Source of the DNA: Brevibacterium spongiae
GTDB lineage: Bacteria > Actinomycetota > Actinomycetes > Actinomycetales > Brevibacteriaceae
NCBI RefSeq assembly: GCF_026168515.1
Contig: NZ_CP093443.1
Span: forward strand, 2,604,001 to 2,668,000
Length of the DNA: 64,000 bases
Direction of reading: 5' to 3'
Below, piece after piece: positions 54,161-62,235 of this stretch. The position numbers were made by a program, and so were the translations under genes. The notes beneath the pieces are model-generated. The model did not search any database. It was not told the DNA's origin and worked only from the letters and a program-made list of their open reading frames with translations. Position 1 is the stretch's first letter, and the number at the start of each line of letters is the position of its first letter.

Positions 54161-56199
54161 GCGCGGACCTCCCGTTCTCCCACGGCCTGCTCCCCTGTCG
54201 GCTGACCGCCGCCCCGTTCCCCCGTGGCCACCGCGGTGGCCGCGGTGAGGCCTTCGAACACGGCTTCCTCGACGGTGCGCGGAGCCAGCGCGTCCCCGAT
54301 CACCGTCACCGAGGCGGTCCCGAAGACGAGGTCGGGAGTGACCGATCGCGGGGCCGCGGAGACGATCGTCGCGGCGACTCCCTCGACCTCGTGGACGACT
54401 TCGCACAGTGTGGACTGCAGGTACCCGGTGTCCGAATCGACGCCGACGAGGCGGGCGTCATTGATGAAATTGATACGTCCCATGCGCAGCGCCTGCGAGA
54501 CGAGCAGAGTCCGTGTGTACTGCTGGATGGCGGCACCGGCGAAGTTCGCGGCCGTCGCCAGGCTCACCTGGCGGCCGGCTTCGGCCAGGCGCAGGGCGAT
54601 GCCGAGTCCGATCCAGTCGCCCTTCCAGTCCGTGACGAGGACACGCCCGGCCGGCAGGTCCAGGCTCTCCCGCAGATAGTCGCGGGCTCCGAGAACGAGC
54701 GCATCATCGGCGATCTCCAGTCCCGGCATGCGCTGGATCGCACCGGTGGCGACGATGACATGGTCGGGGTCGATGGCGTCGACGAGGTCTTGGGTGGCCG
54801 GTGCGGACCTGCGGATATCGACTCCTGCTCGGGTCGCCTCGGCGATCAGATTCGTCGCGGCTCCCCCGAATTCGGTCTGGTACGGCAGTTCCTGAGCCAG
54901 CAGCACAGCCCCGCCGAGGTGGGGCTCCTTCTCACACAGCACGACGTCATCGCCCTGTTCGGCGGCGACTGCGGCGGCTTTGAGTCCGGCCGGTCCCCCG
55001 CCGATGACGAGGACTTTTCGTCGGGCGCGCACCCGTGGCCGGGGCAGGAAGGTGAGCTCTCGCCCGGATTCGGGGTACTGGATGCACGAGATCGGCACGC
55101 CCTGTTGGAAGTGGCCGATGCAGGCTTGGTTGCAGCCGATGCAGGCGCGGATCTCGTCAACCTTGTCGGCGTGGGATTTGTTCGCGATCTCGGGGTCGCA
55201 GATCATGGCGCGGGTCATGATCGCCATATCGGTGCGGCCCTCGGCGATGGCGGCCTCGGCCTCATGGGGCTGGTTGATGCGTCCGGCGACCATGACGGTC
55301 TTGTCGGTGATCTTCTTAACCTGTTCGGACAGGTTCGTCGCGTAGCCGGGGTCGATCTGCATAGACGGCACGATGTGGACTGCGCCCTGAAGGGTCGAGG
55401 AGTCTCCGGCGGTGATGGAGAAATAGTCGAGGCAGTCGACACCACTCGCCTCGAGGGAGTCGAGGTGTTCGATGAGATCGAGGATCTCGGTGGCGACGAG
55501 ACCGTCCTCGGTCTTCTCCTCACCGGAGATCCGCACGCCCACCACGATGTCAGGGCCGATGGCTGTGCGGACGGTTTGGGCCACCTCGGCGAGGAACCGG
55601 CGACGGTTTTCGGGGCTGCCGCCGTACTCGTCGGTGCGGGTGTTGACGGTGGAGTTGAAGAACTGGATGGGCAGGTAGCCGTGGCTGGCGACGATCTCGA
55701 CGCCGTCGATGCCGGAATCGGTGATCCGCTTCGCCGCATGCCCGTAGCCGGCGATGATGTCCTTGATCTCGGCAGTGGTCAGCGTTTCCGGGACGACCTT
55801 GAAGCGTTCTTGCGGTTCGTCGCTCGGGGCCTTGGCCCGCGGTGCCATGCCGTGCTCGCCGTCCATGACTTCGCGGCCCGGGTGGAAGAGCTGCGCAAAG
55901 ATCGTCGCCCCGTGACGGTGGACCGCCTCGGCGACGGCCTCATACCCGGGAACGGAGGAGTCGTCGGTGGCCATGAGGACGTGGCTGGTGTAGCGGGCGG
56001 ATTCGTGGACGCCGGAGACCTGGAGGACGATGAGTCCGGCACCACCGGCAGCGCGGGCTTCGTGGTAGGCGACGAGGTCGTCGCCGATGTGGCCGTGATC
56101 GTCGAGGACCGTGTCATGACCGGAGGAGACGATGCGGTTGCGAATCAGCGTGGAGCCTAAGGTGATGGGTTCGAAGAGGTGCGGGAACAGCTGAGACAT
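54157..56199 (-). CDS. Old yellow enzyme-type NADH:flavin oxidoreductase with FAD domain
   Basis: 680 residues. The FMN barrel (residues 5-340: LFEPITLGSTLIRNRIVSSG, TIFAQLFHPGREV, IVASHGYLPIQFFNSTVNTR, EYGGSPENRRRF) is followed by Fe-S cysteines Cys353, Cys356, Cys360 and Cys372 (CIGCNQAC...SC). An FAD/NAD domain starts at about 396 (VLVIGGGPAGLKAAAVAAEQ). Layout as in 2,4-dienoyl-CoA reductase FadH, BaiCD/BaiH and methylamine or N-methylproline demethylases. Reduces enones or oxidatively demethylates amines. Substrate unknown. ATG with AAGGA upstream. Confidence 0.92.
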   Translation of the reverse strand: MSQLFPHLFEPITLGSTLIRNRIVSSGHDTVLDDHGHIGDDLVAYHEARAAGGAGLIVLQVSGVHESARYTSHVLMATDDSSVPGYEAVAEAVHRHGATIFAQLFHPGREVMDGEHGMAPRAKAPSDEPQERFKVVPETLTTAEIKDIIAGYGHAAKRITDSGIDGVEIVASHGYLPIQFFNSTVNTRTDEYGGSPENRRRFLAEVAQTVRTAIGPDIVVGVRISGEEKTEDGLVATEILDLIEHLDSLEASGVDCLDYFSITAGDSSTLQGAVHIVPSMQIDPGYATNLSEQVKKITDKTVMVAGRINQPHEAEAAIAEGRTDMAIMTRAMICDPEIANKSHADKVDEIRACIGCNQACIGHFQQGVPISCIQYPESGRELTFLPRPRVRARRKVLVIGGGPAGLKAAAVAAEQGDDVVLCEKEPHLGGAVLLAQELPYQTEFGGAATNLIAEATRAGVDIRRSAPATQDLVDAIDPDHVIVATGAIQRMPGLEIADDALVLGARDYLRESLDLPAGRVLVTDWKGDWIGLGIALRLAEAGRQVSLATAANFAGAAIQQYTRTLLVSQALRMGRINFINDARLVGVDSDTGYLQSTLCEVVHEVEGVAATIVSAAPRSVTPDLVFGTASVTVIGDALAPRTVEEAVFEGLTAATAVATGERGGGQPTGEQAVGEREVRA

Positions 56200-56234
56200 G
56201 ATCGTCCTTGATCACTCGGGGTACTGCTGACTCC

Positions 56235-56260
56235 GTTATTCATATCACCGTATGACTAAC
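56235..56260. promoter_or_regulatory. Operator palindrome of the OYE-TetR operon
   Basis: GTTATTCATA and TATGACTAAC flank six bases, forming a 10-bp inverted repeat with one mismatch, 36 bases upstream of the oxidoreductase start. Confidence 0.65.
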
Positions 56261-56277
56261 TGGGGCAAGGGGCGGAC

Positions 56278-57159
56278 TCAGAGCTGGTCGCCGGAGACTG
56301 CGAACGTGTCGCAGCTGTTCAAACCTTCGTTGTAGCCGGAGGTGAACCATTTCTGGCGCTGCTTGCTCGATCCGTGGGTGAAGGATTCGGGGTTGGAGAA
56401 CCCGGACTGCTCCTGGATGTGATCGTCGCCGACGACGAAGGCCGCGTTGAGGGCGTCATCGAGCTGTTCCTGGGTGGGCTCTTCGAGGTACGGGGTGCCG
56501 TTGTCATCGGTGAGGGTCGTGACGTCGCCCAGCCATGCGCCGGCATAGCAGTCGGCTTGGAGTTCGGTGCGCACGCTGTTGCTGTCCGCCCCGGTGCCGT
56601 CGTTGGGGTGTTCGCGCATGACTCCGGTGATGTTCTGGATGTGATGGCCCCACTCATGACCGACGATGTAGAGCTGTGCGAGTTCCTCGGCCGAGGCACC
56701 GAACTGCTGGCGCATGAGGTCGAAGAAGCTCGGATCGATGTAGACGCCCTGGTCGGACGGGCAGTAGAAGGGACCGACCTGGTTCGAGGCGGTGCCGCAC
56801 GCCGTCGAGGTCTGCCCGTCGACGATCGTCATCTCCGGCGGCTGGTAGCCGTCGACCTTCTGCGCCCAGTAGTCGTCGAGTACGACCTGCGCACCGGCCA
56901 TGCGGCAGTCCATGTTCTCGTTCGCGTCCTGACCGGTATCGCACTGGGACATGCTCGTCCCGCTCGACTGGTTCTGGCTGCCGCCGCCGTCCGGGGTGAT
57001 GCCGCCCATCAGCCCGGTGACGTCGACTCCGAGCAGAGGTCCGATGAGGAAGACGAGCAGACCGATGATGCCCACGCCGCCACCGCCGACGATCGCGGTG
57101 TTGCGGCCGCGTTTGCTCGTCCTGTTGCCGCTGATGTCGGCGTTCGGGTTGAAGGTCAC
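56278..57159 (-). CDS. YpfJ-type neutral zinc metallopeptidase
   Basis: 293 residues. One N-terminal membrane helix (AIVGGGGVGIIGLLVFLIGP), then the zinc site YIVGHEWGHHIQNITGV (HExxH), with RTELQADCYAGAWLGDV giving the third ligand. VGPFYCPSDQGVYIDPSFFD is family-specific. Type II orientation with the domain outside. Substrate unknown. GTG start preceded by TATCTT (minus, 57166-57171) plus six bases: leaderless. Confidence 0.92.
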   Translation of the reverse strand: MTFNPNADISGNRTSKRGRNTAIVGGGGVGIIGLLVFLIGPLLGVDVTGLMGGITPDGGGSQNQSSGTSMSQCDTGQDANENMDCRMAGAQVVLDDYWAQKVDGYQPPEMTIVDGQTSTACGTASNQVGPFYCPSDQGVYIDPSFFDLMRQQFGASAEELAQLYIVGHEWGHHIQNITGVMREHPNDGTGADSNSVRTELQADCYAGAWLGDVTTLTDDNGTPYLEEPTQEQLDDALNAAFVVGDDHIQEQSGFSNPESFTHGSSKQRQKWFTSGYNEGLNSCDTFAVSGDQL

Positions 57160-57227
57160 GGCATAAAGATACCCCGGCGGCGTACCCGTTCGGGCGGGCG
57201 GAAGTGAAGTCGTGTGAGAATCGTTCT

Positions 57228-58520
57228 ATGAGCTCTCACCCGGCGGACTCCCACCGAGCGTACGACGCGAACTCCACGGCCACCTCGGCGACGGTGTTCG
57301 ACCGATTCAGCCCTGCCGGGCGGCTCATCGGACTCGATGTCGCCCGTGTGATCGCCCTGCTGGCGATGATGGTCACGCATATCTTCGCACTCGCCGACGA
57401 TGCGGGGATGCCGACGTGGGCGGCGGTCTTCGCGGGTCGCGCCTCGGCGCTGTTCGCGGTCCTCGCCGGCTGTTCGCTGGTGCTGTCCACTCACTCCCGG
57501 CTGGCGGCGTACGGACGGCTGCGCGATGCGGCGCCGAGCGTGCTCATCCGGGCGGCGGCGATCGTGTTCATCGGTCTGTGCCTCGGATCGGTCTCCAGCC
57601 TCTTGGCGGTCATCCTCGTCAACTACGGGATCATGTTCGCCCTCGCCCTGTTCTTCCTGCGGCTGCGGGCGCCTGCGCTCTTCGTCATCGCCGGGCTGTG
57701 GATGCTGGTCTCCCCCGTGGTGTCGATGTGGGCGCGGTCGACGTTCCTCCTCGAGCCGAACTACCTGCCGATGGGCTTCTTCGACTTCGCGACCCCTGCC
57801 ACGATGCTCACGGACCTCTTCCTCACCGGCTATTACCCGGTGCTGCAGTGGATGTCCTATATTCTGCTGGGCATGGCCGTGGTGAAGGTCGACATCGGCA
57901 AGCATCTGCTCGGCCTGTTCACCTTCGGGCTCGGACTCTTCGTCGTCGGTCGCGGCGGCTCATGGCTGCTGCTCAACGTCTTCGGTGGGGATGCCGCGCT
58001 CGTGCAGGATTCGCAGATGTGGGGCATCGATCTCACCGCGGCCCTGTTCACCGGCAGCTATGGGGTGAGCCCGGCGACCTCGTGGTGGTGGTTGGCGATC
58101 GCGGGACCGCATTCGGGGACGCCGTTCGATCTGCTCTCCACCGGAGGAACCGCGGTGATGGCGATTGCCGCATGCCAGGCCGTGGCCACGCTGCTGGGTC
58201 GTCGTTCGTGGCTGCTCGCGCCGCTGTCGGCACCGGGATCGATGCCGCTGAGCGTCTACGCCGCGCACGTCGTGCTGCTCGAGATCACCCGGCCGGCCCT
58301 GGTCGGGGATCCGAGGGACGGTGCTGGAACCGTGGCCGAACAGTCCACCGAATTTCTCGTACACGCGCTCATCTTCGTACTCGTGCCGCTGCTGTGGAAA
58401 CTGTTCGTCAGCCCGCGCGGGCCCTTGGAAGGTGGGATCGCGGCCATCATCCGTTCGACGTCGCGCTCACCTTCGTCCACGCGCTCACCCTCGCCGAGGC
58501 GGGGCGACGATTCCGTGTGA
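57228..58520 (+). CDS. DUF418/DUF1624-type membrane protein
   Basis: 430 residues from ATG 57228. About 10-11 helices. RLIGLDVARVIALLAMMVTH with a conserved LD-R start, GRASALFAVLAGCSLVLSTH, VLIRAAAIVFIGLCLGSVSS, and near the end PLSVYAAHVVLLEI, motifs of the heparan-alpha-glucosaminide acetyltransferase/DUF1624 superfamily that moves acyl groups across membranes. Ends with a Ser/Arg-rich tail (RSTSRSPSSTRSPSPRRGDD). The stop is followed by two 21-bp repeat units with TGA. Function unknown. Confidence 0.82.
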   Translation: MSSHPADSHRAYDANSTATSATVFDRFSPAGRLIGLDVARVIALLAMMVTHIFALADDAGMPTWAAVFAGRASALFAVLAGCSLVLSTHSRLAAYGRLRDAAPSVLIRAAAIVFIGLCLGSVSSLLAVILVNYGIMFALALFFLRLRAPALFVIAGLWMLVSPVVSMWARSTFLLEPNYLPMGFFDFATPATMLTDLFLTGYYPVLQWMSYILLGMAVVKVDIGKHLLGLFTFGLGLFVVGRGGSWLLLNVFGGDAALVQDSQMWGIDLTAALFTGSYGVSPATSWWWLAIAGPHSGTPFDLLSTGGTAVMAIAACQAVATLLGRRSWLLAPLSAPGSMPLSVYAAHVVLLEITRPALVGDPRDGAGTVAEQSTEFLVHALIFVLVPLLWKLFVSPRGPLEGGIAAIIRSTSRSPSSTRSPSPRRGDDSV

Positions 58521-58563
58521 GTTCGGCCCGTCTCAACGTGAGTTCGGCCGGACTCCGCGTGAA
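58518..58563 (+). repeat. 21-bp tandem repeat beginning at the DUF418-like stop codon
   Basis: TGAGTTCGGCC-type units place TGA at 58518, 58539 and 58560, exactly 21 bases apart and in frame with the stop. It overlaps the neighbouring region before the next gene's end at 58569. Confidence 0.75.
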
Positions 58564-58568
58564 CGCGT

Positions 58569-59027
58569 TCAGGCGCCCTGCGTCTGACCTTCGCGGAAGA
58601 GGCTGATCGATTTGCGCATCGTGGCGCGGGCGCGTTTGCGGTCTCCGCTGGCATCGTAGGCGCATGAGAGGCGGAACCAGGACCGCCAGTCCTCGGGCGC
58701 GGCCTCGGCTTCGGCCTCGTACTTCACAAATTCCTTGTCAGCGGCTTCACGGATGATCTTCCCGCCGGGGGTCCTGGGCAGATCGTCGACGGGCAGTCCG
58801 CCTTCTTCGCCGAGGATGCGTGCGAGCTTCTCCGTCCGAGCCCCGAAGCTGAGTTCGACGATGAGCGTCCATGCGCCGATGATCGGCAGCACGAACAGGG
58901 CGATGCCCATGATCTTGGGGATCAGGTCGGGTTCGCGGACGAGGATCCATGCCCGCTGCCCCATGAGGACGAAGTAGAAGATGAGGACGACGGAGACGAT
59001 GATCGCCCCGATCTTAGCCTTCGACAT
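58569..59027 (-). CDS. Membrane-anchored TPR-like protein next to dapB
   Basis: 152 residues. Two membrane helices (IGAIIVSVVLIFYFVLMGQR and IMGIALFVLPIIGAWTLIVE) and a soluble C-terminus with DWRSWFRLSCAYDASGDRKR, ARATMRKSISLFREG, one TPR-like helix pair. Start shares one base with the dapB stop, so translated together. A conserved gene near dapB in actinobacteria; function unknown. Confidence 0.8.
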   Translation of the reverse strand: MSKAKIGAIIVSVVLIFYFVLMGQRAWILVREPDLIPKIMGIALFVLPIIGAWTLIVELSFGARTEKLARILGEEGGLPVDDLPRTPGGKIIREAADKEFVKYEAEAEAAPEDWRSWFRLSCAYDASGDRKRARATMRKSISLFREGQTQGA

Positions 59028-59773
59028 CAGAGGTCGAGCATGTTCTCGAGGCCGTGGATGAGCCCCGTGCAGTCGGCGATCGAGCGCACCGCGGTGACGA
59101 TTCCCGGCATGAACGCCGAGGTGGAGTGCGAGTCGGTGCGGATGGTCAGGGCTTCGCCGTCGGAGCCGAAGTGGATCTCCTCGTGGGCGTTCATGCCCTG
59201 TTGGCGGATCGCGTGGACGTGGATGCCGTCGATGACGGCGCCGCGGGCACCGAGCGGATCGGATTCCGTCGAGTCGGGAACGGCGGGCAGTCCGGCTGAG
59301 TTGCGGGCTGCGGCGATGCGCAGGGCCGTGTGGTTCGCGGTGCCGGACGGGGCGTCGAGTTTGCGGGTGTGGTGGGTCTCGACGACCTCGGCGGAGTCGA
59401 AGTAGGGGGCTGCGAGTTCGGCGAAGCGCATCGCCAGGACTGCGCCGATCGAGAAGTTCGGGGCGATGAGGACCGCGGTCTTCGGGTAGTCCTTGAGAGT
59501 GGCTTCGAGGCGAGCCAGGCGGTCGTTGTCCCAGCCGGTGGTGCCGACGACGGTGTCGATGTCGTTCTCGACGAGGAAGGTGACGTTGTCTTCGGTGGAC
59601 TTCGGCACGGTGAGTTCGACGGCGACGTCGATGTTCTTCTCCAGCAGGGTCTCGAGGGAATCACTGCTGCCGAGTGCCGCGACGAGTTCGAGTCCCTCGG
59701 CGTCGTTGATCGCTTCGACGGCGTGGGACCCCATCCGGCCCTTGGCTCCGATGACGGCTACGCGAATGCTCAT
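59027..59773 (-). CDS. dapB: 4-Hydroxy-tetrahydrodipicolinate reductase
   Basis: 248 residues. Rossmann VAVIGAKGRMGSHAVEAIND, VGTTGWDNDRL, APNFSIGAVLAMRFAELAAP, catalytic HHTRKLDAPSGTA, and IHVHAIRQQGMNAHEEIHFG. Reduces HTPA with NAD(P)H in lysine/DAP synthesis. ATG with AGGAG ten bases upstream. dapA (50 kb) and dapF (24 kb) lie elsewhere in the window. Confidence 0.96.
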   Translation of the reverse strand: MSIRVAVIGAKGRMGSHAVEAINDAEGLELVAALGSSDSLETLLEKNIDVAVELTVPKSTEDNVTFLVENDIDTVVGTTGWDNDRLARLEATLKDYPKTAVLIAPNFSIGAVLAMRFAELAAPYFDSAEVVETHHTRKLDAPSGTANHTALRIAAARNSAGLPAVPDSTESDPLGARGAVIDGIHVHAIRQQGMNAHEEIHFGSDGEALTIRTDSHSTSAFMPGIVTAVRSIADCTGLIHGLENMLDL

Positions 59774-60151
59774 ATGTCTGTGACTCCTAGTGTGCTGATC
59801 CCTGCGAGGTGTGATGATCTCAGCTCTCCGCAGGCCAGTCTAGCGACCCCCAGCAGGTCTCTTCACATCCAGTCACCCACCGAACACCCCATTTGCTACC
59901 TCACGGCGCCCCAACACCCTGGCGCCACCACGCTGGGGCGCCGTCAGGTAGCTCGGAGCGGGAGACGCGGTCCGCCTGACTCATCAACGATGGCGAAGGC
60001 GCAGACCTTGCCCTCCGCCTCGGCGACGGTGATGGTTTCGATCCACGACCGTGCACCGTCTGTGCTGCGGTCGCGCCCCAAAACACCTGACGGCGCCCCA
60101 GCAACCTGGCGAGACGTTGCTGGGGCGCCGTCGGGTAGCAATAAGGAGGGG
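59774..60151. repeat. Gene-free stretch with two REP-like hairpins
   Basis: Hairpin A: GCTACCTCACGGCGCCCCAA... (59895-59915) pairs with 59932-59952 over 19 of 21 positions. Hairpin B: 60085-60105 pairs with 60116-60136 over 20 of 21. Both share the core GACGGCGCCCCAGC and a CTGGCG loop, so they are two copies of one element. B sits 15 bases after the sodA stop and may terminate it. No gene is visible between. Confidence 0.75.
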
Positions 60152-60778
60152 TCAGCCGAGGAGGAGGCCCTTCGTCTGAGCGACTGCGCGGTCGAAGCGT
60201 GCGCCGGCGTCTGCCCAGTTGACGATGTTCCACCAAGCCTTGACGTAGTCGGGCTTGACGTTCTGGTAGTCGAGGTAGAAGGCGTGCTCCCACATGTCGA
60301 GCTGCAGAACCGGGGTGCCGCCGAGCTGGATGTCGGACTGCTGGTCCTTGAGCTGCTCGATGAAGAGGTTTCCGCCGAGCTGGTCGTAGACGAGGACGGC
60401 CCAGCCGGAGCCCTGGATCGTGGTGGCTGCGGTGGTGAAGTGCTCGCGGAACTTGTCGAAGGAACCGAACTGGTCATCGATGGCAGCGGCGAGTTCACCG
60501 ACCGGCTTGTCTCCACCGTCCGGGGACATGTTGTTCCAGAAGATCGAGTGGTTGACGTGTCCGCCGAGGTTGAACGCGAGGTCGCGGGTCAGCTTCGGCA
60601 CATTGGCGAGGTTGCCGGACTCGCGGGCTTCGGCCAGCTGCTCAACGGCGGTGTTGGCGCCCTTGACGTAGGTGGCGTGGTGCTTGTCGTGGTGCAGCTC
60701 CATGATGCGAGCCGAGATATGCGGCTCAAGAGCGGAGTAGTCGTAGGGCAGTTCCGGAAGTGTGTACTGCTCAGCCAT
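60152..60778 (-). CDS. sodA: Superoxide dismutase [Fe/Mn]
   Basis: 208 residues. Metal ligands His29 ([16 protein letters not shown]), His77 ([12 protein letters not shown]), Asp161 and His165 ([13 protein letters not shown]). Mn-type is suggested by the MELHHDKHH and GGDKP features. Converts superoxide to peroxide and oxygen in the cytosol. ATG with AGGAGG seven bases upstream. Confidence 0.96.
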   Translation of the reverse strand: MAEQYTLPELPYDYSALEPHISARIMELHHDKHHATYVKGANTAVEQLAEARESGNLANVPKLTRDLAFNLGGHVNHSIFWNNMSPDGGDKPVGELAAAIDDQFGSFDKFREHFTTAATTIQGSGWAVLVYDQLGGNLFIEQLKDQQSDIQLGGTPVLQLDMWEHAFYLDYQNVKPDYVKAWWNIVNWADAGARFDRAVAQTKGLLLG

Positions 60779-60979
60779 GAGATTCCTCCTGATCAGATTT
60801 GATGACCACCACATCGGTGGCTTCATTTCGACCCTATCCCAGGGTCTCATCTCGAACAACAAGGGGTCCGCAAGTCCTATTCCCTTTTGTCCGAACCTTT
60901 CCGGTCATCCCATCAGACCGCCCCGCGCTCGTTCGCCGAACCTCCCGAGCTCGTCCACCGAAAAGACCGAAACGTGTGC

Positions 60980-62146
60980 TCATCCGAGGTTGCGGGAGAT
61001 GAGCAGGCGCATGATGTCCGAGGTGCCTTCCTCGATCTCCTCGAGTTTGGCATCGCGCATCCACTGCTCGACCGGATGCTCGCGCGAATATCCCCACCCG
61101 CCCAAGGTCTGCACCGCAGCCCACGTGCAGAACATCGCCGTCTCCGAGGCGGTCAGCTTCGCCATCGCCGCCGTCGACGTCATCGTCTGCCGGTCAACGG
61201 CATCCCCGGCGTCGAGCATCCGCGCGGCGTTGAGCACCTGCAGCCAGGCAGCATCGATGCGCGAGGCCATATCGGCCAGGCGGAAGGCCACTGCCTGATG
61301 GTCGATGATCGTCGTCCCGAACTGGGTCCGCTCCCGCGCATAGTCGCGCGCATATTCGAATGCCGCCCGTGCCGTGCCCAGTGACGCCGCCCCGAGTACG
61401 ACACGAGAGACGTCGAAGGTGCGCATGAGTCCGTAGAAACCCTGCCCCTCCTCGCCGAGGCGGCCCGAGACCGGCACGAACGCGTCGGAGAAGAAAATCT
61501 CCCGACACACGATCGCCCGCTGGCCCATCTTCTTCATCGGCGCCCCGAATTCCATCCCCTCGGTGTCCCGCGGCAGCAGGAAGGCGCTGATTCCGCGGGA
61601 GCGCTGAGTCGGGTCGGTCTTGGCGAAGACGACGTAGAAGTCCGCGAGCCCGGCGTTGGAGATCCACGCCTTCTGCCCGTTGAGGACGTAACCGCCCTCG
61701 ACAGGGTCCGCCCGTGTGATGATCGACGCCGAGTCCGATCCTGATCCCGGTTCCGTCGTCGCCAAAGCAGTGATCTTCGGGTCGGCACCGGTGAGCGGGC
61801 GCAGCCATTCCTCTTTCTGCTCATCAGTGCCGAGCGCGAGAATCGGGTCGGCGAAGAAGCCGTTCGAGCACACGAAGTTTCCGATTCCGGGGTCGCCGAA
61901 GCACAGCTGCTCCTGGACGAGACACTGGGTGAAGACGTCGGTGAATCCTCCGCCGCCGAATTCCTCGGGGATCATGAAGTCCGTGATCCCGAGCTTCGCG
62001 GCGGCCCTGAAGATGCCGACGGGAGATTCGGTGTCGGCTTCGTCGACGCGGCGACCATTGGGCCGGATCGTGCTTGCTGCGAATCCGCGCACGAGGTCGA
62101 GGATGTCGTGCTGCTCGTCCGACAGCGGCCACGGTGTGTAGTTCAT
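60980..62146 (-). CDS. Acyl-CoA dehydrogenase
   Basis: 388 residues: ALATTEPGSGSDSASIITRA (substrate/FAD motif), GYVLNGQKAWISNAGLADFY, DYARERTQFGTTIIDHQAVA and MFCTWAAVQTLGGWGYSREH, EGTSDIMRLLISRNL with the final helix. The EEGTSD motif carries the catalytic Glu. FAD-dependent oxidation of an acyl-CoA thioester. ATG with AAAGGAG upstream. Follows the ThDP enzyme and may share its operon, though a GC hairpin lies between. Confidence 0.93.
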   Translation of the reverse strand: MNYTPWPLSDEQHDILDLVRGFAASTIRPNGRRVDEADTESPVGIFRAAAKLGITDFMIPEEFGGGGFTDVFTQCLVQEQLCFGDPGIGNFVCSNGFFADPILALGTDEQKEEWLRPLTGADPKITALATTEPGSGSDSASIITRADPVEGGYVLNGQKAWISNAGLADFYVVFAKTDPTQRSRGISAFLLPRDTEGMEFGAPMKKMGQRAIVCREIFFSDAFVPVSGRLGEEGQGFYGLMRTFDVSRVVLGAASLGTARAAFEYARDYARERTQFGTTIIDHQAVAFRLADMASRIDAAWLQVLNAARMLDAGDAVDRQTMTSTAAMAKLTASETAMFCTWAAVQTLGGWGYSREHPVEQWMRDAKLEEIEEGTSDIMRLLISRNLG

Positions 62147-62195
62147 GATGATCTCCTTTGATGGGTACAGAGCCCGGACTCTGATTCGTGTGGAG

Positions 62196-62219
62196 GTCGG
62201 GCGCGCCTTTGCGCCCGAC
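62196..62219. terminator. Hairpin between the ThDP enzyme and acyl-CoA dehydrogenase genes
   Basis: GTCGGGCGC (62196-62204), six bases, GCGCCCGAC (62211-62219). No clear T-run on the minus strand; may attenuate readthrough. Confidence 0.5.
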
Positions 62220-62235
62220 CGACGATTGGCGATCC

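Noticed and set aside
54391..56160. 589-codon open frame opposite the OYE gene
   Set aside because: Shadow frame; no motif, while the minus strand has a full flavoprotein.
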